In this document: positions 49,199 through 60,339 of the stretch, one piece after another | Position numbering within the stretch: the first letter of the stretch is position 1 | Layout of the letters: each line of letters starts with the position of its first letter | Assembly: GCA_903813345.2 (NCBI GenBank) | Contig: CAIIXF020000008.1 | Location: 28,768,005-28,832,004 of the forward strand | Length of the DNA stretch: 64,000 nt | Reading direction: 5' to 3' | From: Owenia fusiformis | Taxonomy: Eukaryota > Annelida > Polychaeta > Sabellida > Oweniidae | The notes under the pieces: generated by a model | What the model was told of the DNA's origin: nothing | The model's database searches: none | What the model saw: the letters and a program-made list of their open reading frames with translations, nothing else | Made by a program: the position numbers and the translations under genes

Positions 49199-52100
49199 CT
49201 AAAAAATAAAACGAGTAGCCTTTAATAGTTAGTAGCGTTTCGATAGAATTTTATCACAGTGTTTATGAGAACTTTTTAAACCCGTCTTAAGTTCACATGA
49301 TTTTGAAATACATTTGACACTGATAGTGTCTGATACCCATCCTCTCATTTTTTATTTATTTACTTTTCAATGGATGTCAATGCGTCATATATTCTTGGAA
49401 GACATTTCACACCAATTCTCGTTTGTCGTTCACTCCGATAGGGAAGCAATACATGTATAATTTAAGCGCAATTAACTTAAATCACATTTTTTCAAATTTT
49501 TAGAAAATGTTATATATACAGACCTTCTACAGCACCGGGATTACCGCCACAATTGTCACTTCCACGACACTGTCTATTATACAATGCCACGGCCCCAATG
49601 TCGTACTCAGAAAGTAGGTCGACTTTCCACCATGGGTCGGCATCTCCTCCAATATTATGCGTGCAGGACGCATGCGCCATATTGCCATCTATGATGCCAT
49701 CAATTGCATTGGTAGCGACATGATGCGAATCAGTTGTTGATTGTGTGGCAATCTTACCAAGTGCAATGTTGTTTAACTCTGCAATATACAAAACGTCTAA
49801 ATGGTTCTTGACTATTTCGACTTCTCTCAATATATTATACAAAACGTCTAAATGGTTCTTGACTATTTCGACTTCTCTCAATATATACAAAACGTCTAAA
49901 TGATTCTTGACTATTTCGTCTTCTCTCAAGCATTACCCCTACATACGTCTTAATACCAGTATTATTAGGTACATATTTGAAATCCAATTCTGCCATAAAA
50001 CGGACAATTTTTATACGTTTATATATTATTAATATATAATATGAGTAATCGGTGTTCAAATAAGTCAAGGTTTATTTTGTTCATGGTTTGTGTCATAAAA
50101 TGAAAATGAAACTAAAAGAACATATTTTCAATGAAACCTTTTGCAAGGCTCAAGTTGGCAAAGTATCAATTTCAATCTCCTCAAAGCACCAATTTCAATC
50201 TCCTTGACAACCATACAAATGCAAGATTGAAATAGCGCGTTCTGATTGGCTGGAATTGGGACACACCTTGATTAGCTATATGTGAGTGCTTAATTCAAAA
50301 TGAATTTTCCCTAGTCAGCTTAAAGACATAGTTGTAATACCTTAGAATAATAGATTCTTTAGAGTCTTTTTGAACAAAGCACTACTTGTAAGCAAAGGAA
50401 ACAATAAGAAAAACTGGATATAATCTTAGAGCTGGATCACTTGCAATGCTTTATTCAATAGCAATGCTAAGAAACGTAGACTTAGGATGAAGGATCTAGG
50501 TTTAAGTATATTTGATAAGAGACAATCAATATCTAGAAAGGCCATGCTGGAATCCAAATTTTAAAGCAATTTAACAGTTTTTAAAATACTTATGGTCAAA
50601 CAAGATATTAGCAAAAGGCTTGTTTTTAATGAGACTTATGGTTATTTTAGCTGGTATGAAATAATAGATGACACAGAGTTTAAATCATATTGCCCTCGGT
50701 ACACAATCCATATTCAATCCCTTCCAGTAAATAACCTCTACTTACTCGATGGTGGATAAACAGCAACTTCACAGAGTGTAAGGTAGTTAGTATATTGAAG
50801 CTGAACCCTTACGTAGCGCCCGATCAGTCCACGAGGGCAATGGAAAACCTGGTGGCCATTCTTGCAGGGCTCGAGCGTATTCATGAAGAAGGTACACAAA
50901 TCCCAATTCAGAGAGTTCTTGCTCGTTTCAATTTTGAAATTTGACAGACGATCTATAAAATAGTCAATTAAGGAAACCAGTATACAAAAAGGCGGGGAAA
51001 GATTTGGTATAAAGACATTATAAATAGGCTATCTGAACTGATTGTCATAAAAAATTACAACTTCAAGATAATATTGGTTCAATACCAATGCCAACGAACT
51101 TAAAATGTTGACAGATCATTAAGTTCGATTCATTGCCGGTACAACAGAAAAGGGCCCTAAAAAGATTTTTTATTAAGCTGGATTATTAACTGTATATCTT
51201 CTAGCTGTTTAAGATAATGCATATGGGAACACATACTGTTAACTGTAATGATCCTTAAACTAAATATGCCCAACATCATTTTAAACTGAATGGTCTATCT
51301 TGGCGATTGGGCGCCGTAACCACGAGGTTGCGAGTTCGAGACGCGTGTGCTCCTTGTGTTTATTCTTCTATGAATTGATGTATCTAGTATTTAGAACTAT
51401 ATGTCAAGATAACAATATTGCAATGTCCCATGGTCTTGTGTTCTTTGATTGTTAAAATGGTTCATGAATTGCAGTTTCTTTACATGTTAAAACATTCTCT
51501 TTGGGACAGCTGGGGTTTGTTTTCATTATGACTGGTTGTGCTCTTAAATATTTCATTTTCTTTTTAGATTTCCCTTTGGCCCTCGTGTCTAAACGGCGTT
51601 CATGAAAATGTTATCAATCTATAAATAGTCTACCTTCAACGATGTCGTCGAGTGCAATCCCACAATTATCATCCCCACACTGCCTGTTAAACAACTCGAC
51701 AGATCCAATAAGGTGTTCCATCTGCAGGTCAACCATCCACCACGGCATGTTCTGAAGGTCTGTAAGTGTACAGGAACCATGGTTATAGTCACCATCTGCA
51801 TTACCGTCAACAGCAAGACCAGCATTGAATAGCGAAGATTGTGAGGTGGGTTTACCAAGTGCCAAATTAGGAATCTAAACAACATGTACACCGTCGTAAT
51901 AGTACAATAACGTCATTTCTGCGGGCAATATTTCACTAAATTGTCCGCAGAAATGACGTTATTAGTATTATTAATGACCAGGACTGAAACACCAAGAAAA
52001 TCTTACGCACTGAACGATATCTAGTTTCCCGGGGAAAATTGCCGGTCGTTAAATGCATTCTCGACCGGTCTGAAATGCATTCTTGACCACCACTATGACG

Positions 52101-52819
52101 TCACATATTGCTCAGGTCGATATAGTAAAATGAACACCTTCTAACAGTAAACTAGCACTAAACCCCTAGAACTGGCCCGGTATTAAGGTGGTAATAATAT
52201 GCAATATTACCGATCATAGGGTTTCCTAGGGTTTCAAAGTGCTCTGAAAACATTCATATTCACCATCCTCTTGATTTGATTTAATGAGCATACCATTACT
52301 TTTGCAAGCTTTACAGGGATTCAATGATAATTCAGATCTACTAAACTCATTTAGAAGTCAAAATATTTAAATCTTGGGACTTTTTTTGACGGTTATATAA
52401 CCAGAGTGGGGTGAGTAAGCAAAGATCCAACTAATACTACAGTACTACCAACGTACATTTCATAGAACTTTTTGTATTTTCTAAAATATTTACCATTATT
52501 GCCAACTCACCTCATTAACTTGGTAGTAAATGTTACCATCTTGGATCGGAAGTGTATCACACTGGGTCATTGGAGATAAATATCCAGTTACTAATGTACA
52601 TGTCTTCGTTATTTTGTTGTAGTTAAAAGATGTACAACCGTCTTTCTGAACACACTGAACTGCACAAGAAATACGACTTCTATCCGAAAATGTAATTATT
52701 TTGTCGGTTGACATTATTTTGTCACTTTCACAAAACCGTTGGAATATTTGCGAGCAGTGACTTAATAGAAAGAAGTTAATGAATATCACTAAGGAGTGCA
52801 TCTTTTTGAACTGAATCAT
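48990..52819 (-). CDS. Secreted PAN/apple + two FTP (F-type lectin-like) domain protein, 5 exons
   Basis: Exons in reading order: 52819-52511, 51874-51634, 50952-50746, 49778-49524, 49198-48990. All junctions are GT-AG with agreeing phases (0,1,1,1). The signal peptide MIQFKKMHSLVIFINFFLLS is followed by a PAN/apple-like module (FCESDK...CAVQCVQKDGCTSFNY...C.LV). Two F5/8C-like FTP domains follow, each split over two exons: NLALGKPTSQSS...SCT...PWWMVDL...NRQC.DDNCG and NIALGKIATQST...SCTH...PWWKVDL...NRQCRGSDNCG, then GRYVRVQ...LTLCEVAVY. Predicted length is about 406 residues. It is probably extracellular, for sugar or surface binding. The canonical fucose motif (H...RxDxxxxR/K) is not intact. 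Exon 3 could instead stop at TAG 50738-50740 by reading through its GTAAGT donor, which would make domain 2 a separate unit. Confidence 0.75.
49524..49778 (-). CDS. FTP domain 2, first half
   Basis: Acceptor TATATTGCAG. Reads LNNIALGKIATQSTTDSHHV...ASCTHNIGGDADPWWKVDL...NRQCRGSDNCG, with donor GTCTGT, phase 1. All 255 bases are open. Confidence 0.88.
49790..49925. repeat. 45-51-bp tandem repeat, 3 copies, abutting the FTP exon
   Basis: The unit is ACGTCTAAATGGTTCTTGAC plus TATTTCGACTTCTCTCAATA. On the minus strand the frame stays open (EIVKNHLDVLY in each copy) into the FTP exon, but the exon's TATATTGCAG acceptor cuts it off. The duplicated copy at 62.6 kb has one unit. Confidence 0.88.
49991..50737. 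other. Intron 3 of the lectin gene with LINE-like remnant
   Basis: The stretch at about 50310-50620 (GCTTAAAGACATAGTTG, GAGCTGGATCACTTGCAATGC, AGACAATCAATATCTAGAAA) is related to 63100-63330, where a LINE-like endonuclease end is seen. It is decayed and not coding. Confidence 0.45.
50746..50952 (-). CDS. FTP domain 1, second half
   Basis: Acceptor TTTTATAG. Reads DRLSNFKIETSKNSLNWDLC...CPRGLIGRYVRVQLQ...LTLCEVAVYPPS, with donor GTAAGT, phase 1. In-frame TAG at 50738-50740 if not spliced. Confidence 0.87.
51297..51360 (+). repeat. tRNA-derived SINE fragment
   Basis: TTGGCGATTGGGCG resembles a pol III A-box. GTTGCGAGTTCGAGACGCG contains a B-box/T-arm (GTTCGAGAC). The segment is too short for a tRNA and lies in a lectin-gene intron. 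Confidence 0.4.
51634..51874 (-). CDS. FTP domain 1, first half
   Basis: Acceptor TTGTTTAG, phase 0. Reads IPNLALGKPTSQSSLFNAGL...NHGSCTLTDLQNMPWWMVDL...NRQCGDDNCG, with donor GTAGAC, phase 1. The His after SCT seen in domain 2 is replaced by Leu. Confidence 0.88.
51906..51963. repeat. Perfect 19-bp hairpin containing TGACGT-type sites
   Basis: AATAACGTCATTTCTGCGG pairs with CCGCAGAAATGACGTTATT around a 20-base loop. It lies in intron 1 of the lectin gene. Confidence 0.85.
52511..52819 (-). CDS. Signal peptide and PAN/apple-like exon
   Basis: ATG at 52819 gives an h-region LVIFINFFLLS with cleavage likely after HCS. Six Cys follow in an apple/PAN-like pattern, including CAVQCVQKDGC, TSFNYNK and CTLV. 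Donor GTGAGT, phase 0. Confidence 0.8.
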
Positions 52820-53000
52820 TGATTAAAAACGTTACACTTTGTAGATCTTTGTAAATTTGTACAACAGGTATAACACAATGGTCATTGCAACATAGTCTAA
52901 TATATCGACAATCTCGAACAAATGACAATTGGCCCAATCCCATCCTAATCCTGACCATCTGTTCTGATTGGTGCTACTTAAATCTAATCATCTAATTGAA
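52820..53000 (-). promoter_or_regulatory. Presumed 5' region of the PAN-FTP gene
   Basis: On the minus strand a GGGCCAATTG (CCAAT) lies about 110 bases before the start codon, and CACCAATCAG lies a little further upstream. No TATA box is evident. Confidence 0.3.
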
Positions 53001-53171
53001 GCAAATGACTTTCCGTGAGAAATGGAAAGTAATACATCTTTCAGTTTTTATCGAGCATGTTTATAAGTTCCTTTGGGTATTTCCTTGGCCTTGTTGATGT
53101 TTTGCATCGTCATAGATTCGTGTGTGCCAGTTGTTCTGCACTTGACGTTCTAGAGGTGACATAATCGACAA

Positions 53172-53345
53172 TACCGGTGTAAAAGGGGAGGTGGTCCTAT
53201 AAAATGTTGGTCTCACTTTCTGTTGATTTATATGGTGACCTAATTACAATTATTTTCCTTATTATCTATACACAGTCAGGGCCAGTAAGGGCCGTAAGGA
53301 AAGGTGACTATAATCCCCAGGGGACCCTAATTTCTTTTACTCCAG
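53172..53345. repeat. Inverted, diverged copy of part of the 57.3-kb element
   Basis: The stretch CCGGTGTAAAAGGGGAGGTG...GATTTATATGGTGACC...CAGTCAGGGCCAGTAAGGGCC matches 57320-57497 in reverse complement. Confidence 0.75.
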
Positions 53346-53744
53346 GTCGTCACCATTAACCTGGAGAGAATTGTAAACCTGCCTCAAGTCATATTGGGTA
53401 ACCAAGGTATGAAGTTTGGAAATCAAACTGTTGAGTGAAGCAAGTGTGGCCTCAAGTGGTATAAGGTGTTTTTCTTCCTATCGTTAGCAAGTAGAATATT
53501 CCACTGGTAATGACGGTTTGTCAAACTCTATCATGAAAACCTTACCCCGCGTATCTTTGGTACCTCGTACCCCTTGTATAAGCATATACATTACAATAGG
53601 TCTCGGTTGTAATGGGGGTTCCATATATGTGAAACACCCTGTATAAATATGCCGTGCGTTCCAACACATTCCTGCCAATATTTGTTATATGGCAATAAAT
53701 AAATAAGTGGACATTTTTTAACCATTTGCAACAATTTAAGAAAT

Positions 53745-54679
53745 AATACTTCCACAAAAATTATACCCAACTTAAAAACCAAATCACAAGAATCTTGAGC
53801 TTATTTTTAAAAACGCAAAGGTAGCAGTAAAAAGCCTGATTTATTCTCCATCAAATGATACCTAGATCATTAAGTAACTGTCATGTATGACTGAGCAATC
53901 TTGACCATTATGAGAGGTGGTAAAATTAGCACTGTGCCAAGTTACCTTCATGTGTGGCAATTTATATGTAATTGGCTTAGTGTTCTTTTTCTCTGTTACA
54001 TTATGTTAGAGGACACGCCTTTTATACTGAACTGGACTGGGGACTGAGTAACTCTCTTATGAAAAAAGGTTTGACAAAAAGCTTAACTTATTCTAAAACA
54101 GTCCTGCAAAAATGGTTCAACTGAAAACTGAGAAGTATAGAGTCAACAAAAAGTTCTAAAAAGCAAGTCATGTTTATAGAACCCCAATTCTTACTTTTGA
54201 AATGGATTCAAGCAATACTGTCCCACGTGAATCTACTTGTTCAGACTCAATAAACTCGAGTTCTTCCGAGAAAAGGAGGATTTCAGCAAGGTTTATTACA
54301 ATTGACTTCAAAGCTGCATAACATCAAGTAGAAGTTTCATTGCTGATCAAGAGGCTCCTCGGATCCAATATTCCTAGAGGGAGGTACCATAAAAAAATTA
54401 TGGAAAGTTATGCAAAAGTGTGAAGAACATGGAACACGTTTGAATTTGAACATTAATGATGTTTTGAACCTACTTGAATGCTAACTTGGCACAGTGCTGA
54501 TTTTACCTTTCATAATGGTCATAATTGCTCAGTCATCCATGACTGTTTCATAATGATCTAAGTACCATTTGATGGAGGACAAACCAGGCCGTTATTTCAA
54601 TCTCTGTATTTTTTAAAAATTGCTCAGAATTCTAGAATCCTGGCTTTGAAGTTGGATATACTTTTTTGTGGACGCCCTG
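53745..54679. mobile_element. About 930-bp element with ~220-bp inverted arms
   Basis: The left arm (about 53750-53950: CCACAAAAA...CTCCATCAAATGATACCTAG...GACTGAGCAAT...AGCACTGTGCCAAGTTA) pairs with the right arm ending GGACGCCCTGTA near 54681. The right end has the CAGGGCGT terminus and a TA, as in Tc1/mariner elements. The left tip looks damaged. Confidence 0.7.
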
Positions 54680-54705
54680 TACTGTTCAAAATGACCAGAA
54701 AGAGT

Positions 54706-54916
54706 CAGGTTTAACATGGCAAGTGATTTTGGACAGCTGTATTTTTGGTCGTGGGTACTTCCCAACTATGCATTGAACATTTTATATAAAAACAATATCT
54801 TGACTTCAACAAAAGTGCATAAAATAATAAAAACCTCATTTGGATTATACCGATTAGCCATGGATTAGTAACCCACCTCCTCACTTTTTCAATAATATTG
54901 ACCTTATATTGAAAAA
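54706..54916. repeat. Dispersed repeat, inverted copy at 59838-60040
   Basis: TTTAACATGGCAAGTGATTT...GACAGCTGTATTTTGG...TTGACTTCAACAAAAG...GCCATGGATTAGTA...CAATAATATTGACC occurs in reverse complement 5 kb further on. Confidence 0.8.
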
Positions 54917-55474
54917 GAGGAGCGTGATTTTCAAAGTTTCTGTGCAAAATTAGATTGTAATATAAGTTATCAGTAATCTCATATATATGAAAATTGGATT
55001 GAATTTCTATTTTTTAAGAATTTTGGTCTCTCTCTCTGCAAGAAGTGCTGAAATAATTGCTATGTGATAATTATAATATATTCAACACAAATAGATGGCA
55101 ACACAGTGTCATAATATCTGGTGTTATATTTGGAACTTACTATACTCAAAGTGTCAGCAGCTGAATGTGGTTTATTCATACAGGATTATATGGCATTGTT
55201 ACTTGCAAACACTTGAGTAGTATTATATTCCACAGCATTTATATAGAAGGTAAAAGAAAACGTTTGAAGGATTCATGCCAATAAAAGTCATGCTCATAGT
55301 AATTTTAGTAATGGCTGATGTTTGTATGTATTTTTTATTCTGTCACTTCACATTGCCTTGACATTATATCCTTTAGATAACCCACTCCCAAAAGAGGGGT
55401 GTATAAATTCAAGAATCTGGCAAACTTCATTACACTTTCATTTGGTTGGGATATAGGGAGCTTTTTATTACTCA
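54917..55474. other. Unassigned AT-rich sequence
   Basis: No exon or repeat was recognised. Confidence 0.35.
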
Positions 55475-57277
55475 AGTCTTATTCCATATAATTATATAAA
55501 TATGGTATAATATAGGTAGAATTGGTAATTATCAATTCCATTCAAAATGGGTTAGTACAAAACATAGCACTGTGTCATGACACAGGTGCACCCTATGACA
55601 TAGGCTATGGCACCCCTATGCCATACTGTAGGCTCTAAAACACTATTTCGAGTCAAACTCTTGCATATTCATGTAGATTATGAATGCCCTTACAAATGCC
55701 TACCCTTACAAACATTGTTCTTGAGCCTCTTAGTAAAGTTATATTATCTTTCTTGGCATAGTATGCCATGAATGAACATTTGTCAATCTGCATCAAGTTA
55801 CAGACGTACGTACGCAAGGATCCATTCTCTGTGTCAAAAACAAAACTTAAGTAAGAGGATCAAGAACAAAAATAATCTAAATAAGTCTGGATTAGTATCC
55901 AAGAGCCTATGGCACAAGGGTGCCATAGAGTATGCTACAACACAGTGCCATGTTTTGTACTAATCCCATTTTATAAGCTTTTTTATTTCTATTTTCTAAT
56001 CAAAATACAAAATCTTTCTGTTAATGTTAAGAATATAAATTAAAACTATACACAATTAGATGAAACAGTGTAAGATTACTCCAGTCTTATTCCATATAAT
56101 TATATAAATATGGTGAGGTAGAATTGGTAATTATCAATTCCATTCAAAATGGGTTAGTACAAACATGGCACTGTGTCATGACACAGGTGCACCCTATGGC
56201 ATAGGCTATGGCACCCCTATGCCATACTGTAGGCTCTAAAACACTATTTCGAGTCAAACTCTTGCATATTCATGTAGATTATGAATGCCCTTACAAATGC
56301 CTACCCTTACAAACATTGTTCTTGAGCCTCTTAGTAAAGTTATATTATCTTTCTTGGCATAGTATGCCATGAATGAACATTTGTCAATCTGCATCAAGTT
56401 ACAGACGTACGTACGCAAGGATCCATTCTCTGTGTCAAAAACAAAACTTTAGTAAGAGGATCAAGAACAAAAATAATCTAAATAAGTCTGGATTAGTATC
56501 CAAGAGCCTATGGCACAAGGGTGCCATAGAGTATGCCACAACACAGTGCCATGTTTTGTACTAATCCCATTTTATAAGCTTTTTAATTTCTATTTTCTAA
56601 TCAAAATACAAAATCTTTCTGTTAATGTTAAGAATATAAATTAAAACTATACACAATTAGATGAAACAGTGTAAGATTACTCCAGTCTTATTCCATATAA
56701 TTATATAAATATGGTGAGGTAGAATTGGTAATTATCAATTCCATTCAAAATGGGTTAGTACAAAACATGGCACTGTGTCATGACACAGGTGCACCCTATG
56801 GCATAGGCTATGGCACCCCTATGCCATACTGTAGGCTCTAAAACACTATTTCGAGTCAAACTCTTGCATATTCATGTAGATTATGAATGCCCTTACAAAT
56901 GCCTACCCTTACAAACATTGTTCTTGAGCCTCTTAGTAAAGTTATATTATCTTTCTTGGCATAGTTTGCCATGAATGAACATTTGTCAATCTGAATCAAG
57001 TTACAGACGTACGTACGCAAGGATCCATTCTCTGTGTCAAAAACAAAACTTTAGTAAGAGGATCAAGAACAAAAATAATCTAAATAAGTCTGGATTAGTA
57101 TCCAAGAGCCTATGACACAAGGGTGCCATAGAGTATGCCACAGCACAGTGCCATGTTTTGTACTAATCCCATTTTATAAGCTTTTTTATTTCTATTTTCT
57201 AATCAAAATACAAAATCTTTCTGTAAATGTTAAGAATATAAATTAAAACTATACACAATTAGATGAAACAGTGTAAG
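55475..57277. repeat. 601-bp satellite, 3 copies, each containing a 429-bp inverted-repeat module
   Basis: Units start (C)AGTCTTATTCCATATAA at about 55475, 56081 and 56682. Identity is very high. Within each, AATGGGTTAGTACAAAACAT...GCACTGTG and the inverted CACAGTGC...GTTTTGTACTAATCCCATT bound a module (55544-55972 in unit 1). It also contains ACGTACGTACG. Identical short open frames in the units are not genes. Confidence 0.93.
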
Positions 57278-57288
57278 AGGCAAAGATA

Positions 57289-58224
57289 CAGGGCGAGCCA
57301 AAAAAGGTAACCGAAAAAATGTACCGGTGTGAAAGAAATTATGGTCCCCCAGGGATTATATTCCCCTCTTTTAAAGGCCCTTACTGGCCCTGATTGTGTA
57401 TAAGATAATAAGAGAAAGAGCACAAAGAGGTCACCATATAAATCAATGGAGAGTAGGACCATAAATGGATAGGACCACCTACCCTTTTACACCTGTATGT
57501 TAATAACTCAGTCATTCAGCATGGGTTTAAAATCATATTCGGCACAATTAAACCTTGTTCAATTTCAGTTCACTATACATTTATTTCAATTATATTGCAG
57601 TAAAAAGTTTCATAGGTCAATGCCTTGAGCAATGTGGATTACAGGCTAGCATTTTGAAATGAACATAGATCAAATTAATTTAATAAATTGAGTGAGTTAT
57701 ACTTGTACATACAAATGTGCTAACTGGTTGCCTACACCTAGTGGTGAAAAGTAAATCAGGATAAAATTGATTTAAATCTTGTTCAATGTTCTTTCATTCT
57801 CCTAAGTATCAGTGGTCTATCTATCTATTTTATGGTTATTTACAAAACATGGTCAAAATGCTGAAATGGGTCTCACTGACTGGACATAATTCCCACCAGA
57901 GTTTTATCTTTGGGCCTATTTTCTTCACTAACAACCCTTGAAACATTGAAGCAAGAGATGAGAAGGAAGATAAGAGCCATAACACAAGATGTTTATGAGC
58001 GTGTTGTGTACAACTAAGCCCAAAACGTTCAAGTTGGCCTCCAGGCATGACTTCCATATTTTATGGCATGTTTTGTTAAATGGCCATAAAATCGTAACCA
58101 CTAGAGATAGATCATTAAAACTTGGTCGAATGACAATATATTGGACAAGGCCTAATTGTGCCAAATGTTACACTAAACCTGAGTTATTAATATTTGTTAG
58201 GATTACCTTTTTTGGCTCACCCTG
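57289..58224. mobile_element. 936-bp Tc1/mariner-like element with TA duplication
   Basis: Ends CAGGGCGAGCCAAAAAAGGT and, inverted, CAGGGTGAGCCAAAAAAGGT are each bordered by TA (57287-57288 and 58225-58226). A CAGGG(T) terminus with TA duplication is typical of mariner relatives. No transposase frame could be recognised, so it is probably non-autonomous. Confidence 0.82.
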
Positions 58225-58348
58225 TACATACAATTAACAATTATCAGCAACATAACAAGGTCAATGATTATGTCAATGTACAATACCATGATTGACGTGC
58301 AAAATGGCAATCTCCGTGTTACACGTTAAATGGGGTTATCGTCTCCAC

Positions 58349-58981
58349 GGTAACTGGTCAACTCGTACCCAAGACAAGTCGTACCCAAGACAACTCGTAC
58401 CCAAGACAACTCGTACCCAAGTATATATTTTGTTTTGAATCAAGCATTGGACTGGGAATGTGAATAGATATACATATTATAATTGTAACATACTGTTCAG
58501 AATAGTTTAAAGTTTGAAGAAGAATTTTCGGAAGAAATTGATTTAATTTTATGACATTTTGAGCTGAGTGTCAATTTATATTGACTATTATTTTATATTG
58601 GTCACAGATTCAGGATGTTCAAGTGAAGAGACATATGTTTATAATCATTTTTCAAAATATTATATGTTTATGAGTGTTTGGAACAAGTGTCAGATCTAAT
58701 GTTGTAATCATATTTATTTATATATATGTTTGACAAAAAAATGTTGAGAACAAGCGCTTCAAGCACTTCTTTTATTTAATAAAAAAAATGCTTTACTGAT
58801 CCATTGAGAAAAAATGTCGTCTAAATTCAAAAAAATATTGAGGCTTATTTGATTCACCTTATAACATGAAAGCATTACAAACTCAAATTTCTTCCCTAAT
58901 ATGCACCCATAATACTGAAAATAAGCTTGGGTACGAGTTGTCTTGGGTACGAGTTGTCTTGGGTACGAGTCGACTAGGAAG
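58349..58981. mobile_element. 633-bp foldback element with inverted 16-bp iterons and 9-bp target duplication
   Basis: CGTCTCCAC lies at 58340-58348 and 58982-58990. The left end carries four copies of a CGTACCCAAGACAACT-type unit. The right end carries three in inverted orientation (TTGGGTACGAGTTGTC). The interior is AT-rich and non-coding. Confidence 0.85.
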
Positions 58982-59224
58982 CGTCTCCACTGATGTAAGA
59001 TACTTTTGTGAAGTATATTGAAAAATAAAACCATGGAAATAAGGGAAAATGCTCCTTATTTCTGTGGGACGTAACTTAAGTGTATATATTTGTCAGTGGA
59101 GTCTCAGTACTACAAAATCTGACTGAGTCTTGAAAACTTCGACAGGACAACAGAATCACATACTATATCTAGTAAAGTTCAATGGGTCATTTTATTTTCA
59201 TTGGTACCTAATGATACTCAATTG

Positions 59225-59400
59225 AACTTCCCCCAGAGTAGCTCTTGTGGTATTACAATGTGAGAGTTACTCATGTGGTAGTGCAATGTCAGAGTAGATC
59301 TTGTGATATAACAATGTAGAGGAATTCATGTGGTATTGCAATGTCAGAGTAACAATTGTGGTATCGTAATGTCATAATAGCACATGCGGTATTGTCAGAG
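59225..59400. repeat. Degenerate ~33-bp tandem repeat
   Basis: Five or six units of the form GTCAGAGTA...TTGTGGTATTACAAT, with considerable divergence. Confidence 0.7.
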
Positions 59401-59837
59401 ATTGAAAAATGGATGAACGATTGTGGAACTGTTACCAAGATCAGTTTCACAATCCATCCCCTTTTCATACATTTTCACATTCATACATAGCTTTACTCTA
59501 CATCAATTTTTCATAGGTCCAGTATAAGTCAGTCAATGTTATTATATTCAGATCTGCCAAACTGTAATGCATTCATAAGGTGTCAACACATATACATTTA
59601 CTTGATGTTCCTTCATTAATGCATCGATTTTCTCAAAGATGGCACATTGGTAAACAGAACTTTCTAAGATGGACAGGGCGAACTCCATAACATGGGATTT
59701 CCCATTGGATAATCCTAATTCCCATGTAACTTTCATATTAACTTTTCAATCCATATGCCCTTATATGAAGTGAATGCTACCTTACAGTGTAATCTTATAT
59801 TGCAAAAATATATGAAAAATCATGGTCATCTTTTTCA
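59401..59837. other. Unassigned sequence
   Basis: Nothing supported between the degenerate repeat and the inverted dispersed repeat. Confidence 0.35.
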
Positions 59838-60040
59838 GTAATAAGGTCAATATTATTGAAGGTGGGCTACTAATCCATGGCCAATCTCATTATTAAAATG
59901 AGATTTTTATTTTTTCTTGACTTTTGTTGAAGTCAACATATTGTTTTAATATAAATGATCATTGTATGGTCGGAAATACCCGTGACCAAAATACAGCTGT
60001 CCAAAATCTCTTGCCATGTTAAATCCGGTCCTTTACCATG
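59838..60040. repeat. Inverted partner of the 54706-54916 repeat
   Basis: Reverse complement of the 54.7-kb copy; diverged, with small gaps. Confidence 0.8.
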
Positions 60041-60339
60041 GAAACAGAGTTTTTGTTACTGTTGAGGGTGGCCAACGTTTGTTTCTTTTACATCTTTTGT
60101 AACCATTTGCCATTACTAACTTAGTGGTGACATTTCTCATGTTAATGCAAGGTTACGTGCATTTCTTAGTTTTCAATTTCTTTATCTAGTTTATCAGTTA
60201 AATAAGCGGTATTTTCTTTTACGCACATCTATGTGCTGATTCCATCTAAGAATAATATTGTTCCTGTAATTCCATTTTGATATTCTTGTTTTTTCTAACT
60301 ACACAAATAGTCTTGTTGGTGATATTTCTTTTTATCCTC

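Larger units (their letters stand above)
45330..49990. repeat. Segmental duplication, copy A (with 60830-62760)
   Basis: Shared order: CTTAAGTTCTA.ATCA, ATCGAGCTACACCTTT, GTCAATTAATTTAAGGTTGG, AATAACATCT, then a CT-rich tract, both lectin exons, and the intron-like TTGACTATTTCGAC and AATTCTGCCATAAAA stretches. Copy A has about 2.7 kb more, mainly 46.1-48.7 kb. Confidence 0.8.

Noticed and set aside
55772-56564. Two near-identical 63-codon frames 601 bp apart
   Set aside because: They are the same position in successive satellite units; the third unit breaks the pattern.
57836-58237. Overlapping frames inside the 57.3-kb mariner-like element
   Set aside because: No DD(E/D) transposase pattern could be seen; they are short frames on both strands.
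58368-58420. Regular 16-bp repeats that could suggest a CRISPR array
   Set aside because: There are no unique spacers, the repeats are contiguous, the genome is eukaryotic, and an inverted partner set marks a foldback element.
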